Source: JANMZO01 sp031383405
GTDB lineage: Bacteria > Actinomycetota > Acidimicrobiia > Acidimicrobiales > JANYDT01
DNA length: 64,000 nucleotides
Reading direction: 5' to 3'
NCBI GenBank assembly: GCA_031383405.1
Contig: JANMZO010000293.1
Coordinates: forward strand, 12,494-76,493
How positions within the stretch are numbered: position 1 is the first letter of the stretch; each line of letters starts with the position of its first letter. The translations under genes were made by a program, and so were the position numbers. Of this stretch, positions 1-8,881 are shown piece after piece. The notes under the pieces are model-generated. The model ran no database searches, was not told the origin of the DNA, and saw nothing but the letters and a program-made list of their open reading frames with translations.

Positions 1-849
1 ACCCCGGTCGGATCCCTCGTCCCCGAGCGGGAGAATCGCCCGGCAGTCGTCTCGACAGGTCGCACAGGCAGCGGGGATGCAGTTCTTTCGCAACCAGGCG
101 TTCGTTGTTGGGGTCGCCCTGTCACCAAACCCTCCCCTGGCAGTCGGCAGATCTGGCATCGGCCGGTCAACACCCGGGGTCGCTTCGCCTTCGACCGCAG
201 ACGCGAGCGTGTCAACCAGCGACGCCCACGGCAACCCCTCGCTCGAGCGATGCAAACGGACCCGGTCACGGACCGACCTGATCTCGTCGGTGAGGCGACC
301 GGGAAGGTCGCCGAGTTCATCGGCTAACCGGTCACGCAACCATCGCGCCGTCGCTGGGCTGGCGCCCGCAGTCGAGACGGACACGATCACGTCACGATCG
401 CGGTGGACCGCCGGGAGAATCACCGAACAGTTCGGTGGGTCATCGGCGGCGTTCATCCAGACCCGCCGTGACGCCGCATCGGCACTGATCCGAGCTGTCA
501 CGATTCGATCATCGACAGCCGTCGTCACCAGCCAAATGCCATCCAGGTCCGAAGATTCATAGGCACGCGTAACAATGTTGAGCTGGGCCGCCCCCGACAG
601 ACGTTGAACCTCATCGCCGATCTCCTTGCTCACGATCGTCACGTGGGCACCTCCGGCCAACAATCCCTCCGCCTTCCTCGCTCCCACCGAGCCTCCGCCC
701 ACGACCAGGCAATCGCGACCCCGCAGGTCCAGTAGGACCGGATACCACTGCGGCGACGACCCGGCAGAGGGAACAGGGCCGGTCGCGGGAAAAGGGCCGG
801 TCGCGGGAACAGGGCCGGTCGCGGGAACAGACATGCCCAACACTGCCAT
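1..849 (-). CDS. Precorrin-2 dehydrogenase / siroheme synthase N-terminal domain, partial at window edge
   Basis: The product should oxidise precorrin-2 to sirohydrochlorin with NAD+ (and possibly chelate iron) in siroheme or cobalamin synthesis. The reading frame runs off the left edge. After a Pro/Ala-rich leader of about 32 residues comes QWYPVLLDLRGR, then the dinucleotide loop VVGGGSVGARKA (residues 49-60), the VTTAVDD segment and WMNAADDPPNCSVILPAV. These are the landmarks of the CysG/Met8 N-terminal family. The leader is three tandem 18-bp copies encoding VPATGP-type repeats, so the true start could be ATG 849 or ATG 834; neither has a strong ribosome-binding site. The visible end contains several Cys residues. 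No methyltransferase domain is visible inside the window. Confidence 0.85.
   Translation of the reverse strand, partial: MAVLGMSVPATGPVPATGPFPATGPVPSAGSSPQWYPVLLDLRGRDCLVVGGGSVGARKAEGLLAGGAHVTIVSKEIGDEVQRLSGAAQLNIVTRAYESSDLDGIWLVTTAVDDRIVTARISADAASRRVWMNAADDPPNCSVILPAVHRDRDVIVSVSTAGASPATARWLRDRLADELGDLPGRLTDEIRSVRDRVRLHRSSEGLPWASLVDTLASAVEGEATPGVDRPMPDLPTARGGFGDRATPTTNAWLRKNCIPAACATCRDDCRAILPLGDEGSDRG
769..830. repeat. 18-bp tandem repeat at the 5' end of the siroheme gene
   Basis: Three copies of an 18-bp unit (769-786, 787-804, 805-822; the second has one substitution) plus an 8-bp partial copy. The array is in frame and encodes repeated VPATGP just after the start codon of the precorrin-2 dehydrogenase gene, so it lengthens the N-terminus without shifting the frame. 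Confidence 0.9.
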
Positions 850-939
850 AGGCCGACCATGCCGACCAGCGGTCGGACTCAGAAGCGGGTCGAAATGATC
901 GGGGTCCGCGGAGCAATGAGTCGGGGCCGCTGAAATGAC

Positions 940-968
940 GTAGGCCCAGGTCATCGACCTGGGCCTAC
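940..968 (-). terminator. Hairpin terminator beyond the tRNA remnant
   Basis: A perfect 13-bp stem with a 3-nt loop (GTAGGCCCAGGTC, ATC, GACCTGGGCCTAC). On the minus strand it follows the truncated tRNA-fMet copy at 974-1026. It is plausibly the original terminator of the tRNA-fMet gene before the duplication or insertion. Confidence 0.7.
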
Positions 969-973
969 CCTTC

Positions 974-1026
974 GTGGCGGGGGCCGGATTTGAACCAGCG
1001 ACCTTCGGGTTATGAGCCCGACGAGC
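974..1026 (-). repeat. Truncated tRNA-fMet copy (53-bp direct repeat, att-like)
   Basis: These 53 bases are identical to 2362-2414, the 3' two thirds of the intact initiator tRNA: D-stem edge, anticodon arm, variable loop, T-arm and 3' acceptor strand as far as the first C of CCA. The 5' acceptor strand and most of the D-arm are missing. A 3' tRNA fragment 1388 bp from a complete copy is the classic footprint of integration by a tRNA-targeting tyrosine recombinase. No integrase gene is present between the copies. Confidence 0.85.
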
Positions 1027-1402
1027 CTCGTCCCGGATGGTGCCGTCGAGTGCCCTGCCACACAGTGTTTCCGGGAGTTTCGGCCTCGGCCGATGCCGTC
1101 TCGTCCCGACCTGTACCGCCCACTTCTACCGGATCTGGCAGACGCCGCGATGCAGGATAAGTTTCGAGGAGGTGGGCGTTCGAGGCAACCGAGCCGGGCA
1201 CATCGCACACGTGCACGATGCCCTCGGGGGTCACGTCAACGACCACGACGACCGCACGAACCTCACCGGAGCCCGCGATGACGTGAGCTCCGGGAATGAT
1301 CTGGGAGGGATCAGCCGCCTCGTCGAGGAACGTCCACGGCAGGCCGGTCTCGTCCATCGAGTTGAAGTCGATCGGGAGGTCGATTCGGGTGGTCGTCGTC
1401 AT
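1010..1402 (-). CDS. Small protein of unknown function (130 aa)
   Basis: I do not recognise a named family. The start at ATG 1402 is chosen because a strong Shine-Dalgarno sequence (GAGGAGGTGAC) lies just upstream, whereas a longer frame on this strand reads antisense to the kinase remnant. The N-terminal 80 residues look like a compact soluble domain: MTTTTRIDLPIDFNS, GLPWTFLDEA, then a Val-rich strand and GIVHVCDVPGSV. The last 45 residues are of lower quality (Glu/Thr/Gly/His-rich) and the frame ends inside the tRNA-fMet remnant (stop at 1010-1012). The original C-terminus was therefore probably replaced when the flanking segment was inserted or deleted. Cytosolic location is inferred from the lack of a signal peptide or membrane segment. 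Confidence 0.6.
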   Translation of the reverse strand: MTTTTRIDLPIDFNSMDETGLPWTFLDEAADPSQIIPGAHVIAGSGEVRAVVVVVDVTPEGIVHVCDVPGSVASNAHLLETYPASRRLPDPVEVGGTGRDETASAEAETPGNTVWQGTRRHHPGRGSSGS

Positions 1403-1433
1403 CGTGTCACCTCCTCGGGATCTGACCCATGGT

Positions 1434-2055
1434 ACAGGTGTCGGCCTGGCGATCGCTCGGCGGATCTCGACGACCGAGGCCATCCGCGACGCCCGCGGGG
1501 TGGTCGAGGCGGACAGTCGCCACGTCGCTCCGGTGATCACCGACGGCGTTCTCCATGGTGATCGCGGCGTCTTCGACACTCTCGACATGGTGATTCGTCA
1601 GCGGGTGATCTCCGAACAGGTGGTCCGCGTGAAGGTCTGGGACCGTGATGGGCGGATCGTCTACTCCGACGACAAGGCGCTCATCGGCGAGCGCTATGCG
1701 CTCGGTTCCGAGGAACGCGAAGCGCTCGAACGCCACACCAGCGCCGCCGACTTCTCGGATCTGACCAAGCCGGAGAATCGCGACGAACGTTCCTACCGCA
1801 AGTTGTTGGAGGTCTACCGCGGGGTCCGAACCCGCGAGGGCACGCCAGTGTTCTTCGAGGCGTACCTTCGTTTCGACAAAGTCACCGATGACCGCAGCCG
1901 GGTTCTCGCCGAGTTCACGCCGGCATTGCTCGGCGGGCTCGTCGCGTTGTTCCTGATCCAGATCCCGCTCGCCGTCGCGTTGACTCGACGGGTGACCCGT
2001 GCCGAGGAGGGCCGTCGGCGACTGTTGCAGCAGATCGAGAGCTCCGAACGCCGCC
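1434..2055 (+). pseudogene. Sensor histidine kinase fragment (N-terminal sensor part only)
   Basis: The frame encodes ISTTEAIRDARGV, then VVRVKVWDRDGRIVYSDD, ALIGERYALG, SDLTKPENR, LLEVYRGVRTREGTPVFFEAYLRF, and a transmembrane stretch ALLGGLVALFLIQIPLAVAL followed by RRRLLQQIESSERR. This is the extracytoplasmic sensor domain and second membrane helix typical of actinobacterial NarL-type two-component kinases. The first membrane helix and start codon are missing, and everything after the membrane-proximal linker (dimerisation His box, HATPase) is gone. Downstream, 2056-2315 codes for unrelated low-complexity residues. The fragment lies between the two tRNA-fMet repeats, so it is probably decayed cargo. 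Confidence 0.75.
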
Positions 2056-2315
2056 TGAACCAACCCACCGGCCACCCAGAATTCGCGAGGGACCAGCTTC
2101 AACGCGCCAAACCTCCTCCCTCCACCAAGACGGAATCCGTCGCAACGGCCCTCCAGCACCACCGACGAATTTCCGGCACCGACACCCGAATCCACCACCG
2201 CTCCGACCACCAGGACGAGATTCGAACTGACGTCCGTGCGTCGGGTCTTCTGGCAGACGCTCGGCGACACGATTCGGCGAATCTGGCAGACAGTGACCGA
2301 TTCGGGCATTCTGAA

Positions 2316-2351
2316 ACAGCAACAGCGGGCCCGGAGGCCCGCTGTTGCTGT
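2316..2351 (-). terminator. Strong hairpin terminator of tRNA-fMet
   Basis: Perfect 16-bp stem (2316-2331 with 2336-2351) and a 4-nt loop, beginning 9 bp beyond the tRNA 3' end on the minus strand. The plus-strand side is followed by TGTTTT, so it may act in both directions. Confidence 0.75.
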
Positions 2352-2359
2352 GTTTTAGT

Positions 2360-2436
<77 letters not shown>

Positions 2437-2505
2437 GCGGAAATCTCACTATAGCATCGAATCCGGTCCCGATTTCCGGCGGAGTTTCACACCTCTGCTG
2501 AACGG

Positions 2506-5505
2506 TCACTTGCTGAGTGTCGTGCTCGTCGCCGAGGCTGCTGGCGTGGGCCTCGAAGGTTTGCCGGCAGAAGGCTTGCCGGTCGAACCGGCCCGCGCCG
2601 AACCCGGCCCGACCACAAGCGAACCACTCTCAACGGCGTCTTTGGCCAACTTCGTGGCCAGGTTCACGTTGCGCTGATAGGCCGCCAGATCTCCGGCTTG
2701 GAGGGCGGCCTCAGCCTCACGGAGCGCACGGTCGATCAGGGCGACCGCGTCTCCACCCCCGGCGGAGTCGACTTGACCGGGAACAGGCGTCACCGTCGCG
2801 GACCCCGAGGACGGGGAGTTTGCTTCAGAAAGGCCGACCTCACCGAGAGCATCGGTCAGCGTCTGCCCGAAGCCGATTTCGCCGCGATACCAGACCGCCA
2901 TGTACGTGTAGATCGGATAGTTCTTGCCGGCCTCGACGAAGAACGGGCGTACATACAGAATCGAGTTCGCGATCGGAAGCACCTGGACGCTCCCGTAGTA
3001 CACGCTCGAACCGCCCTGACCGAGCAGATTCTCCTTCTCCGAAATACGACGGTCACTTCCCATCGCCGACGCGACGATGCTTGGACCGCTCTCGTCGGAC
3101 GCAGTCGGAACGGTGTACAGCCGCAGCTTCCCGTACTCTTCGGGATCGCTCGGGGCGACGAGCATGGCCCGAAGCGTCTGTTGCGATTCATCACCCGAGT
3201 ACGGAACGAAATTCGACTGCAGATAGAACTGCTGCTCCTTAGAATCAGGCAACGCCGCCAAGAGGTAGTAGGGGCGCATGGAGGCCGTCGGCGAGGGAGT
3301 CGGATCGCCCACCACGCTTGTCGTCTTCTGATCCACGCGCAACTTGTCGTCCGGTGCTCGCGCCACATCCCAACGCGCCGAACCTTGAAAGAACGTCCCC
3401 GGGTCTTTCACCTGATAGCGGCCGACCATCTGCGACTGCACCCGGAACATATCCTCCGGATAGCGAAAATGGTCACGCAACCCCGGGTACTCGCGGTCAA
3501 GTTGCTGCTCGGACCGCAGGAGGCGGGGAAACGCCGATCCGATCACACGGGTGATGGGATCGCTCGACATTCCCTCCTTCTGGAGTTTTGGGGTCGGCGT
3601 GTTGGGCTCGTAGTGAAAGAACTCCATGCGTCCTGAATACGCGTCGGCTACGACCTTCACCGGATTCCGCACGTAGTTGAACTGACGCAACAGACCACTA
3701 TCGGACGTCAGGCTCTTGGTGATCGCCGTTTGTGCGTATGGGTAGCGGTTGCTGGTCGTGTACGCATCGAGCACCCACAACACCCGACCCTGGTACAGAA
3801 CCGCGTAGGGATCGGTGTCGTAGTGGAAGAAAGGAGCCAGCTTCTCAGCCCGAGCGCGAATATTGCGGACAAAGAGGATTTTCGAGTTCGTTCGGATCTG
3901 GCTCGAAATCAACATGTTGACATCGGCGAAACGCAGCGCAAAGGCGAACCTACGCAGGGGATTCGACAGCGGCACCCCTCCATCGCCTTTGAACGACGTG
4001 GTGGCTCCTTTTCCGTCGACCTCGAGGGTCTTCGTGCCCACCACCGCGTAGCCATCTGTTCCTTCACCGAAATAGATCTGCGGTTTTTTCAGCTCAAAGG
4101 ACTTGGTCGGTGTCTGCCCATCGCTAAGGAAGTCGGGCGCGCCCTTCGCGTCCGCCGAATTGGCTGACGCGATCACGAGCCCCTTCCCGTGGGTATTCAC
4201 CAGACGGCGTTGGATCCAAGACGTGATGTTGTTTGAGTTCTCGTCGAGTTCGCGCACCGACACGACAACGGGAACGGTCTTACCGTTGATCTTGTAACGG
4301 TCGACGTCGACATCACGGAAGCCGTATACATCGATGTTCTGCTGAAGCTTGGTGAACGCCTTTCCCGAGATATCGGCGCTCGGTTCCCAGATCCGGAGAT
4401 TCTGAAGCGTTGCCTTCTCGGCCGCGGACAGCTCCGGGGTTCCAGTCGCCTGGTCACGGCTCTTGATCGACAGCGGTATCGACGAGATCGAATCCAACCC
4501 CATGGCCGTGGTCGTCGCCGCGATATTTCGCTGGATGTAAATGCGCTCCCGGTCGAGTTGATTGGACTTGACCAGCGCCTGCAAAACGCTCGGATAGATC
4601 GAGCCGACGAGAATCGAGACGATGACCCACATGCCGATCGCGGCCGCCGGGACCGTCAGACCCGATCGACGGATCGAAAGGATCAGAATGACCGCGACCG
4701 TCAATGACACGAATGTCAGCAGCGTCAAAACTGGAATCCGGGCCTTGACGTCGGTGTAGCTGGCTCCTCTCACGTAGCCATTTTCGGAAAGGGTCAGCTC
4801 ATAGCGTTGGATCCAGTACTTCGCCCCCCGTAGGACGGCCAGAAACGCGACGAGGAGCGTCACGTGGATCTTCGCCTGAGGCAATGCCCTGGGAACGCGC
4901 CCGTCGAACCGCACCGCTCCGTTGAGCGCGTAAACCCCGATGGTGAACAACAGGATCACAAAACCTGACGCAAACAGCCACGACGTCACGGACCCGATGA
5001 ACGGAAGACGAAACAGGTAGAGACTCAGGTCCTTCGAAAACTGCGGATCCTTGATCCCGACCTTGGCGCTGTTCGTGAACAGCAGCCATTCGTTCCAGTT
5101 GCCGGCGAACGAGGTTCCTCCGAGCAGTCCGACGACGACACTCACTATTAGCCGAAGCGTTCCCTCACGGTGCTCAAGAACGTCAGAAAGGTGCGCGAGC
5201 CCGGGTTGTTCGGGTGTGTACAGGGTGAAGCGACGTGACCGCTGCGCGAGAAGCAGGTTCACCCACAACGCGAGGCCGAAAGCCACAGAGCAGAGAAGAC
5301 CGAGAAGTACCTTGGTACCCCATACTGTTCGCCACACACTTGCGTAGCCGACATCTTCGCTGAACCACAGGTAGTCGGTGTAGGCGCTCGCGACGCCCCG
5401 GGCGAGAATCAGCACCGCCAGAATCCCAAGGACGATCGCGCCGAGTACCGCCTGGCGTCGCGAAGTCTGGGCCGGGAACTGACGGGGGCTGGCCGGATTA
5501 CTCAT
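2506..5505 (-). CDS. UPF0182 family integral membrane protein (999 aa)
   Basis: This large membrane protein of the UPF0182/COG1615 family is nearly universal in actinobacteria; its function is unknown. About seven hydrophobic segments occupy the first 310 residues (for example AVLGAIVLGILAVLILA near 20-36 and AIGMWVIVSILVGSIYP near 285-301). They are followed by a long soluble, probably extracytoplasmic region with the family motif DRERIYIQRNIAATTTAMGL, and an Ala/Ser/Thr/Pro-rich tail. Length is normal for the family. ATG 5505 is the first in-frame start and begins MSNPASPRQF. It is monocistronic, separated from the DivIVA-type gene upstream by 122 bp with no recognisable gene. Confidence 0.93.
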   Translation of the reverse strand: MSNPASPRQFPAQTSRRQAVLGAIVLGILAVLILARGVASAYTDYLWFSEDVGYASVWRTVWGTKVLLGLLCSVAFGLALWVNLLLAQRSRRFTLYTPEQPGLAHLSDVLEHREGTLRLIVSVVVGLLGGTSFAGNWNEWLLFTNSAKVGIKDPQFSKDLSLYLFRLPFIGSVTSWLFASGFVILLFTIGVYALNGAVRFDGRVPRALPQAKIHVTLLVAFLAVLRGAKYWIQRYELTLSENGYVRGASYTDVKARIPVLTLLTFVSLTVAVILILSIRRSGLTVPAAAIGMWVIVSILVGSIYPSVLQALVKSNQLDRERIYIQRNIAATTTAMGLDSISSIPLSIKSRDQATGTPELSAAEKATLQNLRIWEPSADISGKAFTKLQQNIDVYGFRDVDVDRYKINGKTVPVVVSVRELDENSNNITSWIQRRLVNTHGKGLVIASANSADAKGAPDFLSDGQTPTKSFELKKPQIYFGEGTDGYAVVGTKTLEVDGKGATTSFKGDGGVPLSNPLRRFAFALRFADVNMLISSQIRTNSKILFVRNIRARAEKLAPFFHYDTDPYAVLYQGRVLWVLDAYTTSNRYPYAQTAITKSLTSDSGLLRQFNYVRNPVKVVADAYSGRMEFFHYEPNTPTPKLQKEGMSSDPITRVIGSAFPRLLRSEQQLDREYPGLRDHFRYPEDMFRVQSQMVGRYQVKDPGTFFQGSARWDVARAPDDKLRVDQKTTSVVGDPTPSPTASMRPYYLLAALPDSKEQQFYLQSNFVPYSGDESQQTLRAMLVAPSDPEEYGKLRLYTVPTASDESGPSIVASAMGSDRRISEKENLLGQGGSSVYYGSVQVLPIANSILYVRPFFVEAGKNYPIYTYMAVWYRGEIGFGQTLTDALGEVGLSEANSPSSGSATVTPVPGQVDSAGGGDAVALIDRALREAEAALQAGDLAAYQRNVNLATKLAKDAVESGSLVVGPGSARAGSTGKPSAGKPSRPTPAASATSTTLSK

Positions 5506-5627
5506 CGGTCATGACACTACCCCTTCACATCCGCGGACCAACTGCTTCGAAAGAGACCCGCTCATCCACGTGGGAAGGAAGTAGGCACGGACCCGGTAAG
5601 CGGAACGGGCGAGGGGCGCGCCAGGGG

Positions 5628-7736
5628 TCAGTGCACCCGGCCCGGCCCGAGGTGGAACGCAGCACCGAGATGCTCAGCCACGAGACCCGACAAACGTTCC
5701 GACGGCCACGAACGGTACACCTCCCCAACGAGGTCACTCAGTGTCTGGCCCTGGTGATGGAAGTCGCTGTTCATGGCGGTATCCATCGCCGCCCCGGTGG
5801 GGCTCGTCACCGACGACGTCAGAGCCGTCTCCAGATTCTTGAGTTCGGCCGCCACGGAGTCGTCGTGGACCGACTGCGCCGACAAATCGGCGCCCGCTCG
5901 GTACGCATCGCGCAAGAACGTCCGTACGGTGTCGCCCAGGCGTTGCTGACGGGTCTCAGCATCACCCAGAAGATCGTCCAAGGACACACGACCCCGGGCA
6001 GTCCGAAGCGCCGCGAGGGCCCGGCTCTGCTCGTCCTGGAGAAACCGTTTCATGGCCCTGGTGCACTGGGCCTGAAGTGTGCCGATCACAAAATCGAATT
6101 CCGCCGACCGCCCCTTCGTCAGCTCGGCATCAACGCCGACCGCTGGCAGGGGCGTGACCATGTCGTCGCGGAATCCGTCGGTTCCTTCCGGATCGAAGGT
6201 GGCGTCGGTCAGCACTTCGGAGTCAAATGCCGTGAGGTCCACAAACATCAGATCGGGCGCGGCAGTTCCCCTTTGCGAAGACCGTTCGTCGACACCCGGA
6301 CCATCCGGTCCACCGGAATCTCGATCGAGAACATCGCCGAGCGCTCTGGTGGAGCGCTCGCTCCCCTTGGACGAAGCGTTGTTCGACGACGGGCTGTCGG
6401 GCATAGCCGTGACACCCCTTGACAACGGCATGTTGGAAGCGTTGTCACGTGAAGGTGTGTTGGATGGCTCAGCCGCCGAACCTTTGGACGAAAGGTTGTT
6501 TGTGGTTGGGTTGCCGTGTGGCTTCGCCGACACGCCTTTTGACGACGATTTCCCATCGAGCAACTCGTGAGCCGCGGCGGCAGCAATTTCCCGGTCGCGA
6601 CGCAGCCTTGCGAACAGGTCATCAACGGTCGCCACGCGAACCGCCGGCACCAGCGCGGGGCCGGCTTCGTCGTCGTTCGATGCCGACTCCTTGGACGCGG
6701 ATGTTACGTCGGCGGAGATCGTGGGCTCCGGGGTCTCCTCGGGTCGATCAGACTCGTGCTGGACCGACGCCTCCGCTGCGGCACGTTCGGGAACGGGAGG
6801 ATAATCGGTGGCAGCCCCGGCTGAACCTTCAGCAGCCTCGACATCGGGAACCACCGGAGCGGCAACGATCACGCTGTCGTTGCGGCCCCCGTCGAGATCG
6901 TCGGTGACGAGCGACGAACCACCCAACGTCGCAGCACCGGCCTGGGAAGGAGGGGCCGCGGAAGGCAGCAGCGAGCGCCCACTGAAGAGCTCCGCTTCCA
7001 GCTCGGCGACCGTCGGCAGATCTTCGGCACCGACGCGTCGCCCCGCCGTCTCTGCCGCCAGACGGGCCTCCACTTCCGCCGTCGAAAGACCTCGGCTCGC
7101 CTCGTCGGCCACCCGACGCGCATCGCGGAACGATTCGAGAAGCTTCTCCCGGGCCACCCGGAGTTGCTCGAGTTGAACGTGAGCAACCCGGCGTCGCTTG
7201 GCCAGATCAGTGAGAATCCGCTCCCGAACCGCCTTCGCCTCAGAGATCATGATCCGTGCCTGTTCCTTCGCGAGGCTCGGGTCTGTCGGCGTCTCGGCCA
7301 GAGCCGCCTCGACGGCGGCCATGGTGTCGGCGGATGGCTTTCCACGCGACTCGGCTCTGGCTCGCAGGAAGATGCGAGCCGCTTCGTCGTTCGCGCGGGC
7401 GACGATTGCGTTGGCCTCGTCCTTGGCCGCGGCGATGATCGAGTCCGCGTCGGCCCTGGCCTGTTCCACAGCCGCAGGATCCTCGTCGAGCGACTGGTCC
7501 ACCATCGCCGCCGACTCCTCGATCGTCGAAGGATTTACACCTTCGGCTACCGACAGCACGAACGCCGAGGCGTTCTCCGAGTAAGAGGTAACGGCATCGG
7601 CCACGTTGTTCAAAAACGCGCGCACCTCAGCGGTGTCGTATCCGCGAAACGCGGTAGCGAACCGGTAGTTTCGGATGACCTCGGGGTTGACCGTCCCCAG
7701 CGACCGTGCGGTTTCGTCGACTGATTTCATGCTCAC
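5628..7736 (-). CDS. DivIVA-domain coiled-coil protein (702 aa)
   Basis: The N-terminal 60 residues contain the DivIVA membrane-curvature/polarity module (NYRFATAFRGYDTAEVRAFLNNVADAV). Long Ala/Glu/Arg-rich helices follow (residues about 100-260, probably coiled coil), then a disordered Ser/Pro/Asp region with repeated SSKG-type motifs (about 390-470), and a final helical region. It probably localises to the cell pole or septum and organises wall growth. At 702 residues it is far longer than DivIVA/Wag31 itself. The start is either GTG 7736, which overlaps the stop of the upstream protease gene by four bases, or ATG 7730 two codons inside with AGGTGAGC before it. The overlap indicates translational coupling to the PDZ-Lon protease. 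Confidence 0.85.
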   Translation of the reverse strand: MSMKSVDETARSLGTVNPEVIRNYRFATAFRGYDTAEVRAFLNNVADAVTSYSENASAFVLSVAEGVNPSTIEESAAMVDQSLDEDPAAVEQARADADSIIAAAKDEANAIVARANDEAARIFLRARAESRGKPSADTMAAVEAALAETPTDPSLAKEQARIMISEAKAVRERILTDLAKRRRVAHVQLEQLRVAREKLLESFRDARRVADEASRGLSTAEVEARLAAETAGRRVGAEDLPTVAELEAELFSGRSLLPSAAPPSQAGAATLGGSSLVTDDLDGGRNDSVIVAAPVVPDVEAAEGSAGAATDYPPVPERAAAEASVQHESDRPEETPEPTISADVTSASKESASNDDEAGPALVPAVRVATVDDLFARLRRDREIAAAAAHELLDGKSSSKGVSAKPHGNPTTNNLSSKGSAAEPSNTPSRDNASNMPLSRGVTAMPDSPSSNNASSKGSERSTRALGDVLDRDSGGPDGPGVDERSSQRGTAAPDLMFVDLTAFDSEVLTDATFDPEGTDGFRDDMVTPLPAVGVDAELTKGRSAEFDFVIGTLQAQCTRAMKRFLQDEQSRALAALRTARGRVSLDDLLGDAETRQQRLGDTVRTFLRDAYRAGADLSAQSVHDDSVAAELKNLETALTSSVTSPTGAAMDTAMNSDFHHQGQTLSDLVGEVYRSWPSERLSGLVAEHLGAAFHLGPGRVH

Positions 7737-8866
7737 CTGCTTGGTTGTTTTGGAAGGGGCTCCCCGCCGATTGCCACGAGGGCAGCCAACGCCTCATCGA
7801 GCGTGCGAACACCAACGACACGCATCGAGCCGGCCTGTTTCTTTGCAATGGGGTATTCAGCAGCCGGCACGATGAATAGCTTGGCACCTGCAGCCTTGAC
7901 CGCGGCGGTCTTCTGCTTCACGCCACCAATTTCCCCGACATCGCCGTTTGATTCGATGGTCCCGGTAGCCGCCACTTTGACCCCACCGGTCAACTCGCCG
8001 GGCGACAGTTGATCCAGCATGGCGAGCGTCATGGCCAGGCCGGCCGAAGGACCGCCGATCCGAGCAGTGTCGATATCAACGGTAAAGGGGAACGAACAGG
8101 GCCTTTCTTTCGCCGGTCCGAGTACCACGCCGACAAAGGCACGGTTCGCACCTTCCGGTTTATAGGTGCGAACTGGAATTTCCTGCACGGCGGACCGGGT
8201 CAGCGGCTTCCCCTCCCCGGAGGTGCGACGTTTGATACCGAGCACGATCGGGTCTCCGGGTTTCTTGGTTTTGACCACCTCGGCGAGGTCACCTTGAAGG
8301 CAAACTGCTTTTCCGTCGGCCGAAACGATGAGATCGTGGGTTTTCAGCCTGGAATGAGCGGGAGCTTTCTCGTCGAGATCAAGGATTTCAGCGCCGCCAT
8401 TGGAGGTTCTGAAGCCAAGCCGCCGCGCCACCGTCACACGGGCGACCAGTTTGGCGTCATCCATTTCGGCCCTGCTGCGCAGATCGCTCTCCGTTCGGGT
8501 TTCGTCGCCGAGGATCTCTTTCCGGGGAAAGACGTCGGTGTCGCTCCGGAGCCAACCGTCAAGCAGTTCAAAAACACCCAGACCGCGTCGGAGTCCAACG
8601 GTGGCCCACATGACAGTGCCTTTGGGTTTGAACGTCTTCGTTCCGCTGATCGTGAGGCGTTCGCTCACCACGTCAGCGCTCCCCGGCAGAATTTCCACGT
8701 AATCAAACTTGTAGTTCACTCCGAAGATCAGGCCACCGACCACGACGAGCGAGAGCAGCGGTGCGATCCGGTTCCGCAGGGTTCTTCCGTTGACGCGTGG
8801 GGGACGCGACTGATCCGCGGTCTCGTCAGGATTGCGCTGCTTTTCAGGGTGACTATCGGATCTCAA
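7733..8866 (-). CDS. PDZ and Lon-type (S16) membrane protease, YlbL-like
   Basis: A signal-anchor helix (LLSLVVVGGLIFGV) is followed by an extracytoplasmic region with a PDZ fold (GAEILDLDEKAPAHSRLKTHDLIVSADG) and a C-terminal Lon protease domain. The catalytic Ser lies in GGPSAGLAM and the partner Lys in GEIGGVKQK. The family is a membrane-bound ATP-independent Lon homologue common in actinobacteria. The start is uncertain: TTG 8866 avoids overlap with the divergent HEAT-repeat gene, while GTG 8935 would add 23 residues and overlap it. The stop overlaps the DivIVA-protein start by four bases, suggesting an operon acting on the cell envelope. Confidence 0.88.
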   Translation of the reverse strand: MRSDSHPEKQRNPDETADQSRPPRVNGRTLRNRIAPLLSLVVVGGLIFGVNYKFDYVEILPGSADVVSERLTISGTKTFKPKGTVMWATVGLRRGLGVFELLDGWLRSDTDVFPRKEILGDETRTESDLRSRAEMDDAKLVARVTVARRLGFRTSNGGAEILDLDEKAPAHSRLKTHDLIVSADGKAVCLQGDLAEVVKTKKPGDPIVLGIKRRTSGEGKPLTRSAVQEIPVRTYKPEGANRAFVGVVLGPAKERPCSFPFTVDIDTARIGGPSAGLAMTLAMLDQLSPGELTGGVKVAATGTIESNGDVGEIGGVKQKTAAVKAAGAKLFIVPAAEYPIAKKQAGSMRVVGVRTLDEALAALVAIGGEPLPKQPSR

Positions 8867-8881
8867 CCCAACAAGCCTGCC

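Noticed and set aside
974..1026. A functional second tRNA-fMet
   Set aside because: The 5' acceptor strand and most of the D-arm are absent, so no cloverleaf can form.
1407..2309. 300-codon minus-strand frame over the kinase remnant
   Set aside because: The plus strand gives recognisable sensor-kinase sequence over the same bases, so the minus frame is a shadow.
8009..8881. Extension of the HEAT-repeat frame back to 8009
   Set aside because: The first 290 codons lie opposite the PDZ-Lon protease gene; only the part from about 8882 shows repeat structure.
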